This document shows, in pieces, positions 5,662 through 12,134 of a stretch of 16,958 nt of DNA. Origin of the DNA: Bacillota bacterium (lineage in GTDB: Bacteria; Bacillota; Clostridia; Lutisporales; Lutisporaceae); NCBI GenBank assembly GCA_023230985.1, contig JALNWH010000035.1, positions 1 to 16,958 of the forward strand. Reading direction: 5' to 3'. Both the position numbers and the translations under genes were made by a program. The notes under the pieces were generated by a model. The model was given only the letters and a program-made list of their open reading frames with translations, was not told the origin of the DNA and searched no databases. Within the stretch, counting starts at the first letter, position 1, and each line of letters opens with the position of its first letter.

Positions 5662-7980
5662 TTATCTTTCAAACATTTCAACTATTTTAGAATTGCTTGT
5701 GTCCTCTGAATCTTTTCTTATATAATCATATTCATATTCCCGTTCTGAAAGTGCAGATTCTAAACTTCCTGATATATCTAAACTATAACTTATATCGGAA
5801 ATATCAAAGTCATTTAAATCTAAATCAACTATTTCATTAATATCTGATATCTCATCGTTAATCAAATCATAAATTGTATCTTCTATTTCATCCACAACCA
5901 TATTTTCAAGATAGTCTGAAGAATCATTTATAAAATCTTCAATGTCTGAGGAGCAGGCTTTTTCAATAATCCGACTGGTTGAATCATATAAATCATCAGA
6001 AGCCATATCTGAGACCCTATCAATGATTTTTTCAACCAAAGTGTCATGAAAGGCTTCCAATAAATCCTCTTTTTCCTCTAAATTATAATTATTGTTCAAA
6101 AACTCAACAATAAAAGATATATCTTTTAGCCTTAGTTGTTTTATAATATTAGCCAATCTATTTGTAACCAGAAATATTTTTTCTAAACCATAATATTTAT
6201 AATATTTTGATGTAATAAGGCTTTTTATCAAGCTTCCATATTCCCTCTGCAAGGAAAAATGTAAATTTATATATGATTTTTCTACAGCAAGTCCTACTAT
6301 TCTATTTAACCTTTTATCACAAATTTCATAGTTTACTAAACATTTTATGAAATAAAAATAGGAAGAATTTTTTAAGGTTTTCATTTTAAGCAAATCATCA
6401 TTGTATATTTTCCCAATAAAATGTTGTTTGGCTCGCTCTGACATAATTACTTTTAAAATTTGTTCAAAATATACGGCATTATTAATAATTTTAATCTGTT
6501 CAGGGATATTATTAGCTATTGATTCACGTAAGTAATCGTTCACAGAAGGATTTATTACAGATATATTTATATCTCCTTCATTTTCTATTCTTTTTAGTAG
6601 CGAACTTGTTAACCTGCACATAACATTCTTGTATTGATTTATTGATGTATCTCTAGTAATTCCACATATTATGCGATTATTAAATGCTTCTTCTAATATA
6701 TGACTATTTATCATTCCATTTGTCAAAGAATATAAGGTATTCATCAAAATGCGATCTTCTGACTCTATTCTATTTCTAAATTCATCATCCCAAACATCCT
6801 CAGGATTTGTTAATTTATTCATTATATAATCCATGTAATTATTAGCATTAATTTGGTCGTAATTATATTTACTTGTAACATACTCAATAATTCTAGGGTT
6901 GTAATTTTTATGTTCAATAATTTTAAAATAGTTTTTATTCTTTTTAATGCATGTGAAGTGTTCTTTAGGCAATCCGCAAAAATATAAATGATTATATAAT
7001 ATTTTTGCTTTTTCATATTTAGACATTTCTTTTAAATCCAATAAATATTTATTATTTTCATGATTTTCTATAAATTCTTTAAGTGAAATAGACTTCCTTA
7101 TCGCCTCATTCAAGATTGTTATACGACTATTCATTATAACCTTTTTATGTTTACTTTTCTCAATGAAAGAAATTAAAGATTTTAGTTCGTTTGGCAAAGA
7201 GTCTTTTAAATTCATATAATGCTGGCCTAAGAAATCATCAAAAAATATCACTTCCTTTTTATTCAAGTCTTGAGAAATAGTTTTTTTAATATCAACAATA
7301 TCATTGTTTGTAACATAGCGTACATCATATCCCTTGCTAATGTAGTATAACAAAACCATTTTTGATATTGTACTTTTCCCTACCCCCGGAGCCCCTGTTA
7401 TTATAATGACATTATCTTTACTTAATCTATCAAGAGCAACATTGTAGGCATTCGTTTCGACAAATATATTTACTTTATTTTGAATATCAATCATCAATTC
7501 TGCACAATCAATAAAAACATTTTGGTTATTGATTATGTTTAGCACATTTGTAGCACTTAACCATAATTTATAATTTTTAAAAATAATGTCTTTGCTTTCA
7601 GGTCTTTCAAGAAAAGTATTTATAATATTTCCATCTAAAATGAATGAAATGTCTCTCATATAGCCAGAGAACAAATTTAGAATTTCTTTCCTATTCTTTA
7701 AAGTTAGCGATTTGCTTGTACAAACATAATACTTTTTAGGGTTAATTTTTTTTACTTTCGGTATTTCATTTTTAAGACTAGACTTTAATTGGCTATAGCT
7801 ACTGTTTACATAATGTTTTACCTGTATTACAATCTTATGCGGTTCATTTTTATCGCATATATCTATACCACCATCAATTCCTCTTGGAAATGTATAAAGT
7901 TTCATCGACAGAATCTCTGACATGATATCACGACATAATATTTCAAATTCATAATCATTAAGATTTGATAGATCAAACAT
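5662..7980 (-). CDS. PD-(D/E)XK nuclease fused to STAND-type NTPase, probable anti-phage protein
   Basis: A 772-residue protein with three parts. Residues 1-115 look like an Mrr/REase-type PD-(D/E)XK nuclease: NDYEFEILCRDIM helix, active-site Asp in GIDGGID (D36 or D40) and QVK (Q53-x-K55). Residues 185-330 carry a P-loop NTPase with Walker A GAPGVGKS at 196-203 and Walker B VIFFDDF at 244-250, resembling the nSTAND3 group. The rest is helical with no catalytic motif, probably a sensor or oligomerisation region, and ends in a very acidic tail. Nuclease-STAND fusions act in bacterial defence as phage-sensing switches; the role here is inferred. I start at the ATG at 7980, where GAGGT lies 5 bases upstream, and not at the TTG at 8010. 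The gene is visibly more AT-rich than the glycan and feo genes, which suits recent transfer. Confidence 0.8.
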   Translation of the reverse strand: MFDLSNLNDYEFEILCRDIMSEILSMKLYTFPRGIDGGIDICDKNEPHKIVIQVKHYVNSSYSQLKSSLKNEIPKVKKINPKKYYVCTSKSLTLKNRKEILNLFSGYMRDISFILDGNIINTFLERPESKDIIFKNYKLWLSATNVLNIINNQNVFIDCAELMIDIQNKVNIFVETNAYNVALDRLSKDNVIIITGAPGVGKSTISKMVLLYYISKGYDVRYVTNNDIVDIKKTISQDLNKKEVIFFDDFLGQHYMNLKDSLPNELKSLISFIEKSKHKKVIMNSRITILNEAIRKSISLKEFIENHENNKYLLDLKEMSKYEKAKILYNHLYFCGLPKEHFTCIKKNKNYFKIIEHKNYNPRIIEYVTSKYNYDQINANNYMDYIMNKLTNPEDVWDDEFRNRIESEDRILMNTLYSLTNGMINSHILEEAFNNRIICGITRDTSINQYKNVMCRLTSSLLKRIENEGDINISVINPSVNDYLRESIANNIPEQIKIINNAVYFEQILKVIMSERAKQHFIGKIYNDDLLKMKTLKNSSYFYFIKCLVNYEICDKRLNRIVGLAVEKSYINLHFSLQREYGSLIKSLITSKYYKYYGLEKIFLVTNRLANIIKQLRLKDISFIVEFLNNNYNLEEKEDLLEAFHDTLVEKIIDRVSDMASDDLYDSTSRIIEKACSSDIEDFINDSSDYLENMVVDEIEDTIYDLINDEISDINEIVDLDLNDFDISDISYSLDISGSLESALSEREYEYDYIRKDSEDTSNSKIVEMFER

Positions 7981-7985
7981 GTTAT

Positions 7986-7990
7986 ACCTC
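7986..7990 (-). promoter_or_regulatory. Ribosome binding site deciding the nuclease-STAND start
   Basis: GAGGT on the minus strand lies 5 bases before the ATG at 7978-7980. It falls inside the extra ten codons that a TTG start at 8010 would add, which argues for the ATG. Confidence 0.6.
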
Positions 7991-8052
7991 GTTATACATT
8001 TAAAACTCAATAGCTATTCATAAAACAAATTTTATATACTTAATTCTATTCA

Positions 8053-8119
8053 ATTCTAATGTACTAGAACTCAATAGGATTAGAATCTGAATTGTTAACA
8101 ATTGCATCCCAATAGTCAA
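8053..8119 (-). promoter_or_regulatory. Candidate promoter and palindromic operator for the nuclease-STAND gene
   Basis: On the minus strand TTGACT (8114-8119) is separated by 17 bases from AACAAT (8091-8096), a weak promoter pair. A perfect 14-base palindrome AATTGTTAACAATT at 8090-8103 covers the -10 region, as a repressor site would. Further inside the leader, ATTCTAAT (8053-8060) and ATTAGAAT (8079-8086) form 8-base inverted arms. Confidence 0.35.
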
Positions 8120-8152
8120 TTGGTCAAGGTTAATAATGATAGTTAGAGTTCC

Positions 8153-8647
8153 TCAATCAAATCTAATATCTAATTCCCTCATAAATTCTAATAATCCTAT
8201 ATATTCAAGATTAAATTCGTGGCATACATTAGGTATTTTTATTCTTTTTCTAATATCCGGTTCGTATTTTTCATTTGTTACAATCACATTTCCATATGCC
8301 ATACCATAAGCACATATCCAAGAATCTGCGACACTTGCAAATTCAGCCTTTGCAGTTTCTCTGTATTGAGTGCTCTCTTTTATAAAGGAAATTATATCTG
8401 AATAACAGCGTATTACTTCTGACTCGCTAACTTTTTTTATTTGAAAGAAGTCTTCATTTCCTTTAAGCCAATCAGATAATTCATCATCATTTCTATATAT
8501 CTCATCTTTTACTTTATCTAAAAGAATGACTCTTTGTCCACCTTTTCCAGTCAATTGTCTCCAAAATGCCGGTGCCATTTCAAAGGGATATCTTTGCCTA
8601 TGGCATAATATGAAAATATTTGAATCAAGAATAAATTCTTTATCCAT
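8153..8647 (-). CDS. DUF4411 PIN-like putative ribonuclease toxin
   Basis: A 164-residue protein of the DUF4411 family, which has a PIN-like fold. The N-terminal FILDSNIFI supplies the first acidic residue (D8), KDEIY a second (E49), and SVADSWICAYGMAYGNVIVTNE the third acidic residue (D108) followed by the Thr-Asn-Glu block at 124-126. PIN-domain proteins are metal-dependent ribonucleases and are common toxins of type II toxin-antitoxin systems. Its start overlaps the stop of the XRE-ImmA/IrrE gene by eight bases, so the putative antitoxin is translated first and the two are coupled. DUF4411 next to an HTH-metallopeptidase gene is a recurring pair in bacterial genomes. Toxicity is inferred from family and context, not shown by the sequence. 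Confidence 0.85.
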   Translation of the reverse strand: MDKEFILDSNIFILCHRQRYPFEMAPAFWRQLTGKGGQRVILLDKVKDEIYRNDDELSDWLKGNEDFFQIKKVSESEVIRCYSDIISFIKESTQYRETAKAEFASVADSWICAYGMAYGNVIVTNEKYEPDIRKRIKIPNVCHEFNLEYIGLLEFMRELDIRFD

Positions 8648-9803
8648 AGGGTAAAATCCTTTCTTTTATTTCGTCGTAGGTCTTACCCTTGATACCTCCT
8701 AGCAATCTAAATGCATAGGTGTATTCAATATCGCCTGCTTCGGTGCTTCTTATTACGGCTTTCGTAAATGTCGGACTAACCCTAGTGTTAAAAGTATTAT
8801 AAAAATCTCCGCCGCTTGCACCTGATTCATTTGTTTTTTTATCAAAATACTTTATTCCTATCTCAATGATGTTTTTTAAAGTATCCTCCTCAATAAGCAT
8901 TAGTTCTTTAAGCTTTATAGCCAAAGCTGTTTCACTGACTTTGAAAAAACTCGCCATAGATTGTATTTGCTCAAATGGGTCATTGTTTTCATTCCATTTT
9001 TCTTTTATATAGTTTTCCGGCATCAAAAATTCGACCGTCAGCTGATTCATGTACCTTTCATCTTTTTTGGTGCTATAAATATCTCCCTCTAAAAATAAGT
9101 CTTCTTGTTCATGAAGCACATGAAAAAGTTCGTGGATTAGGGAGAATATTTTTCCGCCCAACGAATCATTGTTATTTATAAATATAACAGGCGCTATATC
9201 ATCATAAAGCATAAATGCCCTAAATTCGTTAATGTCCAATTTTCTTCGAGTGTTATACTCAACTATACCATTTTGCATGATTAGTATGCCTTGTGCCTCT
9301 AACTTTGTTTTTAGAAAATTATAGGCATCACCATAGCTTTTTATTTTTTCGTACCATTCTTCCTCTAATTCTAAAAGACTCTTAGCTAAAATTATATCTT
9401 CTTTGATTAAGCCATTTTTCTTATCATTGAATTCTTTAATTATATTCAGTTTCTCCCAGCCCAAGTCCTTTCTATAATCGCTCATCCAGCTACGTCTTAT
9501 ATCCATGGAAGTTATAGTATCTTTGAGATTCTTGCTCATATATGGCAGTTTGTTGTTAATTGTACGAAATTCTGCTTCCATTATGTTGATTTTAGGAGGT
9601 TCTCTTAAAAACAAATAGCCAAAAGGAACCTTCAGAAAATTGGCAAAATCCTGTAGTTGTTTAAATGTTGGTTTTATATCACCTTTTATCCAGCCAACTA
9701 CTTTGGGAAATTTGTTTATAATTTCTTCACTTTCTTTCTGGGATTCTTGGATTACCCAATGCAATATTTCTTCTTTTATCTGTATCCTTTCTACGCTAGA
9801 CAT
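8640..9803 (-). CDS. XRE-like HTH and ImmA/IrrE metallopeptidase protein, putative antitoxin
   Basis: A 387-residue two-domain protein. Residues 1-70 look like a helix-turn-helix region of the kind fused to ImmA/IrrE proteins (KFPKVVGWIKGDIKPTFKQLQDFANFLKVPFGYLFL). The zinc-peptidase motif HELFH is at H224-H228 in SLIHELFHVLHEQED, and a second conserved block NQLTVEFLMPENY follows and should help bind the metal. The C-terminal 60 residues (SGASGGDFYNTFNTRVSPTF) are shared by relatives paired with DUF4411. Proteins of this type act as DNA-binding regulators cleaved or activated by their peptidase domain, and as antitoxin partners of PIN-like toxins. A strong AGGAGG ribosome binding site lies 7 bases before the ATG. 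Autoregulation at the upstream promoter is likely but not proven. It opens the run of accessory genes that follows loaP. Confidence 0.87.
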   Translation of the reverse strand: MSSVERIQIKEEILHWVIQESQKESEEIINKFPKVVGWIKGDIKPTFKQLQDFANFLKVPFGYLFLREPPKINIMEAEFRTINNKLPYMSKNLKDTITSMDIRRSWMSDYRKDLGWEKLNIIKEFNDKKNGLIKEDIILAKSLLELEEEWYEKIKSYGDAYNFLKTKLEAQGILIMQNGIVEYNTRRKLDINEFRAFMLYDDIAPVIFINNNDSLGGKIFSLIHELFHVLHEQEDLFLEGDIYSTKKDERYMNQLTVEFLMPENYIKEKWNENNDPFEQIQSMASFFKVSETALAIKLKELMLIEEDTLKNIIEIGIKYFDKKTNESGASGGDFYNTFNTRVSPTFTKAVIRSTEAGDIEYTYAFRLLGGIKGKTYDEIKERILPYG

Positions 9804-9826
9804 TTAGCAACCTCCTTTCTACCTTT

Positions 9827-9860
9827 ATTATATTATATTTTATATGTGCAGTTTACTAAA
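9827..9860 (-). promoter_or_regulatory. Weak promoter candidate for the XRE-ImmA gene
   Basis: Two overlapping TATAAT hexamers (9827-9832 and 9832-9837) lie just upstream of the ribosome binding site. The -35 region is poor (TTTAGT or TAAACT at 17-base spacing). It contains the small inverted repeat TTTA-G-TAAA, which could be a site for the HTH domain. Confidence 0.3.
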
Positions 9861-9865
9861 TCCCA

Positions 9866-9940
9866 AAAACCCCATAGCTTCGCCATTTTGTATAGTCATA
9901 TCTTTTCTTATCTATACAAATCATTAGCGTTGCTATGTGG
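9866..9940 (-). terminator. Long hairpin with a short U-run downstream of loaP
   Basis: On the minus strand an arm reading CCACATAGCAACGCTAATGA, then TTTGTATAG, is followed by a loop of 16 bases and the arm CTATACAAAATGGCGAAGC, then TATGGGG. The inner nine base pairs (9887-9895 with 9912-9920) are perfect, and outer CATAGC/GCTATG pairs at 9873-9878 and 9932-9937. The right arm runs directly into five T residues (GGGGTTTTT), so it can act as an intrinsic terminator between loaP and the accessory genes. It could also be the RNA structure read by LoaP. Confidence 0.45.
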
Positions 9941-9979
9941 CTTTATCGCTGTAAACACGCCCTAGGCGATGATTTATGT

Positions 9980-9995
9980 AAATAAAGCTTTATTT
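9980..9995. repeat. Perfect 16-base palindrome at the loaP stop codon
   Basis: AAATAAAGCTTTATTT is a perfect palindrome that includes the TAA stop of loaP. Its stem is AT-rich. It may be a protein site or, with the hairpin just downstream, part of a transcript end; no clear role is visible. Confidence 0.4.
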
Positions 9996-10487
9996 TGACT
10001 CTACACATTCGGCGCTTAAGGAGACGGTGCGTAGCTGTCCATCGAATTCAAATTCTACCCATATTCTTCGTTTGTGTTTATCAAGCTTAACTATTTTCCC
10101 AAGGCCATCAAGCAAAGGTCCCTCTATAATCTTAACTGTACTGCCTATTGTCAGCACCTTGGAAGTCTCTAAACTACCTTGATGCTTATATATCCACATG
10201 GAATATTTATAGTCTGAGCCTTGTAATTCTCTAAATATTGTATCATAACCTAGTAGTTTATAAAATCCGGGGACTCCTTTTATCTTTTCAAAATCTATAT
10301 CATATTTTGCGTATATAAACACATATCCGGGAAACAGTACTTGTTCTTTGTAAAGCCATCGGCCTTTCCGCTTTTCTTGCAATACACGTACCGGTGCAAT
10401 AGCTTTTATATTATCATGGGATTCAGCAATAAATTGAGCAGTCACTTTTTCTGAGCCTGTCCTGCAAAATATGCACCATGATTTCAA
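9990..10487 (-). CDS. loaP: LoaP-type NusG paralogue, transcription antiterminator
   Basis: A 165-residue specialised NusG. Residues 1-100 form the NGN domain that binds RNA polymerase (WCIFCRTGSEKVTAQFI at the start, LFPGYVFIYAKYD in the middle, GVPGFYKLLG). Residues about 110-160 form the KOW domain (GSTVKIIEGPLLDGLGKIVKLDKHKRR, then FDGQLRTVSLSAE). It lacks the length and sequence of housekeeping NusG and matches LoaP, which keeps RNA polymerase going through terminators in long polysaccharide or antibiotic operons of Firmicutes. The start is a TTG at 10485-10487 preceded by AGGTG; this ribosome binding site overlaps the stop of the regulator gene, 8 bases upstream, so the two are coupled. 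The glycan genes that follow on the same strand are the expected target. A terminator-like hairpin lies directly downstream. Confidence 0.9.
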   Translation of the reverse strand: MKSWCIFCRTGSEKVTAQFIAESHDNIKAIAPVRVLQEKRKGRWLYKEQVLFPGYVFIYAKYDIDFEKIKGVPGFYKLLGYDTIFRELQGSDYKYSMWIYKHQGSLETSKVLTIGSTVKIIEGPLLDGLGKIVKLDKHKRRIWVEFEFDGQLRTVSLSAECVESK

Positions 10488-10495
10488 TTTATCAC

Positions 10496-11110
10496 CTACT
10501 TGCCAAAGAACTTTATTATTTTATCTTTGTCATATTGCAGCTCGTCCAAGTTTTTAGCAATGTCATCCTCAAATGCATAGGATGTAACTATTATAGCATC
10601 ATGGTTATAATCCTTTATCTCTTTTCTTGGAATTACCTTATAGTTTAAAAACATTTTATCTTGTTTCACTATATCGTCATCTATAATTCCCATTATATTT
10701 AAAGAGGCATTATCTTTATCTCTTATCACGCCGATTATTGTTTCGGCCACTTCACCGGCACCATAAAGAAGTATGTTTTTATAGCCTTTATCCTCTACAT
10801 CTTTTAGAAAAATTTCTACATTGCTTTTCGCCAATTTATAAAGATCAATAAGCTCCCTCATATAGGTAATGAGAAGATAGTTTTTTCTCTTTATTCCTTC
10901 AGGAGTTATGTTATAGTAGACTACTTTTGCAGATTTATATTCTCGGATTAGCTGTCCCTTTTCCTCAAGGTTATCAATATAGACGTTAACCATAGAAGGA
11001 GCACCGCCTATAACCTTTGCTATTTCTTTATGGGTGGTGTCGGGGTTTTCTTCTATATGCTGCAGTAGCAGTAGTTCTTTTAGTTCCGATGTAGGGTTAA
11101 AAAATTTCAT
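10496..11110 (-). CDS. Winged-helix regulator with Rossmann-like nucleotide-sugar domain
   Basis: A 204-residue protein. Residues 10-72 are a winged helix-turn-helix (LLLLQHIEENPDTTHKEIAK, then SMVNVYIDNLEEKGQLIR and VVYYNITPEGIKRK). Residues 108-200 are a Rossmann-like domain with YGAGEVAE at 116-123 and an acidic turn GIIDDD at 141-146, like the N-terminal domain of PglD and the middle domain of PglF. I start at the ATG at 11110, which has AAGGAG 7 bases upstream; the ATG at 11167 lies inside the promoter and cannot be used by that transcript. Regulators of this build stand in front of loaP and glycan operons in Clostridia. The Rossmann part suggests that it senses a nucleotide sugar or cofactor, which is inference. 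It is the first gene of the minus-strand operon. Confidence 0.8.
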   Translation of the reverse strand: MKFFNPTSELKELLLLQHIEENPDTTHKEIAKVIGGAPSMVNVYIDNLEEKGQLIREYKSAKVVYYNITPEGIKRKNYLLITYMRELIDLYKLAKSNVEIFLKDVEDKGYKNILLYGAGEVAETIIGVIRDKDNASLNIMGIIDDDIVKQDKMFLNYKVIPRKEIKDYNHDAIIVTSYAFEDDIAKNLDELQYDKDKIIKFFGK

Positions 11111-11117
11111 ATTAAGG

Positions 11118-11123
11118 CTCCTT
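11118..11123 (-). promoter_or_regulatory. Ribosome binding site deciding the regulator start
   Basis: AAGGAG on the minus strand lies 7 bases before the ATG at 11108-11110 and fixes that codon as the start. Confidence 0.75.
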
Positions 11124-11157
11124 AATTCTTGCTTTCGTTCACTGTTTGAATGATTTA

Positions 11158-11186
11158 ATTTTATCATATCTCTTCCAGTCTGTAAA
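11158..11186 (-). promoter_or_regulatory. Sigma-A promoter of the regulator-loaP operon
   Basis: On the minus strand TTTACA (11181-11186), a 17-base spacer and TAAAAT (11158-11163) form a near-consensus promoter, and the spacer ends in TGA, giving an extended -10 (TGATAAAAT). Transcription would begin near 11151, about 40 bases before the regulator ATG. This is the probable head of the whole loaP transcript. Confidence 0.75.
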
Positions 11187-11247
11187 TAGATGTCGAATTT
11201 TTATATTTAAAAGAATTGCCATCTGCCTTGACACCCAAATCCTCCAC

Positions 11248-11730
11248 CTATTCCCCTTCATTATAAAAACTTCTGAATTCCTGCAGCTTTGTCAATATAT
11301 CCGGACTTTTTTTAAAGAATTGATTTAATATTTCTATTTTGTTAAGGGCACCTTTAGTAACACTATGCTCTATCAATTCAACATTTTCCAATAATTTTTC
11401 TTCTACCCCAATATTTTTTAAAAATTCTTCTATTATTCCATGACGTTTCAAAAGAAATTTACCTTTTTCCTCTCCTTCTTTGGTTAATTGTACTATTCCG
11501 TATTTTTCATAATTAAGATAACCCAGGTTCGCCAGTTTTTGCACCATCTTGGTCACTGACGGTGCCTGTACATTTAAGGAATCTGCAAGAGTAGTTATAC
11601 GCACATACCCTTCTATCAAACTAATCCTGTAAATCATTTCCAGATAGTCCTCCATGCTATGGGATAATAATTTTCTTTGTTTTCCTAGGATTTCATATCC
11701 CCTAACTGTACGAAATACTCTATTATTCAT
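11248..11730 (-). CDS. DtxR/MntR-family metal-dependent repressor
   Basis: A 160-residue metalloregulator of the DtxR/MntR family, lacking the C-terminal SH3-like domain of full-length DtxR. Residues 22-90 form the winged helix (SMEDYLEMIYRISLIEGYVR, then SVTKMVQKLANLGYLNYEKYG), residues 90-150 the dimerisation and metal-binding part. Ligand candidates follow the MntR pattern: Asp and Glu in SMEDYLE, His in LKRHGIIEEFL, and Glu, Glu, His in VELIEH. A Glu stands where iron-type DtxR proteins have Cys. It is divergently transcribed from feoA with about 140 bases between them, so it likely represses feoAB and perhaps itself when metal is plentiful. The start has an AAGGTG ribosome binding site. 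Whether it answers to iron or manganese is open: ligands suggest manganese-type, location suggests iron. Confidence 0.88.
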   Translation of the reverse strand: MNNRVFRTVRGYEILGKQRKLLSHSMEDYLEMIYRISLIEGYVRITTLADSLNVQAPSVTKMVQKLANLGYLNYEKYGIVQLTKEGEEKGKFLLKRHGIIEEFLKNIGVEEKLLENVELIEHSVTKGALNKIEILNQFFKKSPDILTKLQEFRSFYNEGE

Positions 11731-11779
11731 CCAATCACACCTTAATAAAAATTATACTTATATCATTAAAATTATATGT

Positions 11780-11821
11780 GTAACATGTCTATTATATTAT
11801 TCATATATTAGCCATAGGTAA
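11780..11821 (+). promoter_or_regulatory. Candidate feoAB promoter with overlapping operator
   Basis: GTAACA (11780-11785), an 18-base spacer and TATATT (11804-11809) form a moderate promoter. The imperfect palindrome TTAGCCATAGGTAA (11808-11821) overlaps the -10 and the expected start site, a suitable place for the DtxR/MntR-type repressor to bind. A second inverted repeat, TAAAAGT and ACTTTTA at 11819-11825 and 11840-11846, follows. The remaining part of the 11731-11871 gap is AT-rich without other clear signals. Confidence 0.4.
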
Positions 11822-11858
11822 AAGTCTTTCACACGTCTAACTTTTATTATTGTTACTT

Positions 11859-11865
11859 GGAGGTG
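11859..11865 (+). promoter_or_regulatory. Ribosome binding site deciding the feoA start
   Basis: GGAGGTG lies 6 bases before the ATG at 11872. A TTG at 11857 would begin on this site itself, so it is not the start. Confidence 0.75.
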
Positions 11866-11871
11866 ACAGAT

Positions 11872-12111
11872 ATGAAAAAAAATATTATGCCTTTACACCT
11901 GATACCCTGCGGTCAAAGTGCCAAGGTGGCAGGTCTAACTGCCGATGGCAGTACAAGGAGAAGGATGTTGGACTTTGGTCTTATCATAGATACGATTGTG
12001 GAGTCATTGCGCAAAAGCCCGTCCGGAGACCCCATTGCCTATGAGATCCGGGGTGCGGTGATTGCATTGCGCTCTGAAGAAGCATCAAAAATAATGGTAG
12101 AACTAATATAA
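11872..12111 (+). CDS. feoA: FeoA, small SH3-like accessory protein of ferrous iron transport
   Basis: A 79-residue FeoA. The usual blocks are visible: MPLHLIPCGQSAKVAGL at about 5-21, then the RRRMLDFGLIIDTIVE segment at about 29-44 (family form: RRLLDLGLTPGTEVE), then GDPIAYEIRGAVIALRSEEASKIMVE at the end. The fold is a small SH3-like barrel. FeoA is cytosolic and is thought to act on the GTPase domain of FeoB, although its exact role is unsettled. It is followed after 23 bases by feoB with its own AGGAGGT site, and is divergent from the DtxR/MntR-type regulator. The gene is complete and of normal length. Confidence 0.92.
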   Translation: MKKNIMPLHLIPCGQSAKVAGLTADGSTRRRMLDFGLIIDTIVESLRKSPSGDPIAYEIRGAVIALRSEEASKIMVELI

Positions 12112-12134
12112 ATGTAGCATAGGAGGTAATAAAT

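Noticed and set aside
9657..9965. Plus-strand open frame of about 100 codons, rich in Phe and Tyr
   Set aside because: It lies antisense to the start of the XRE-ImmA gene, has no ribosome binding site and its composition reflects the complement of that gene.
11111..11167. ATG at 11167 as start of the winged-helix regulator
   Set aside because: It lies inside the -10/spacer region of the promoter, and a strong AAGGAG site precedes the ATG at 11110.
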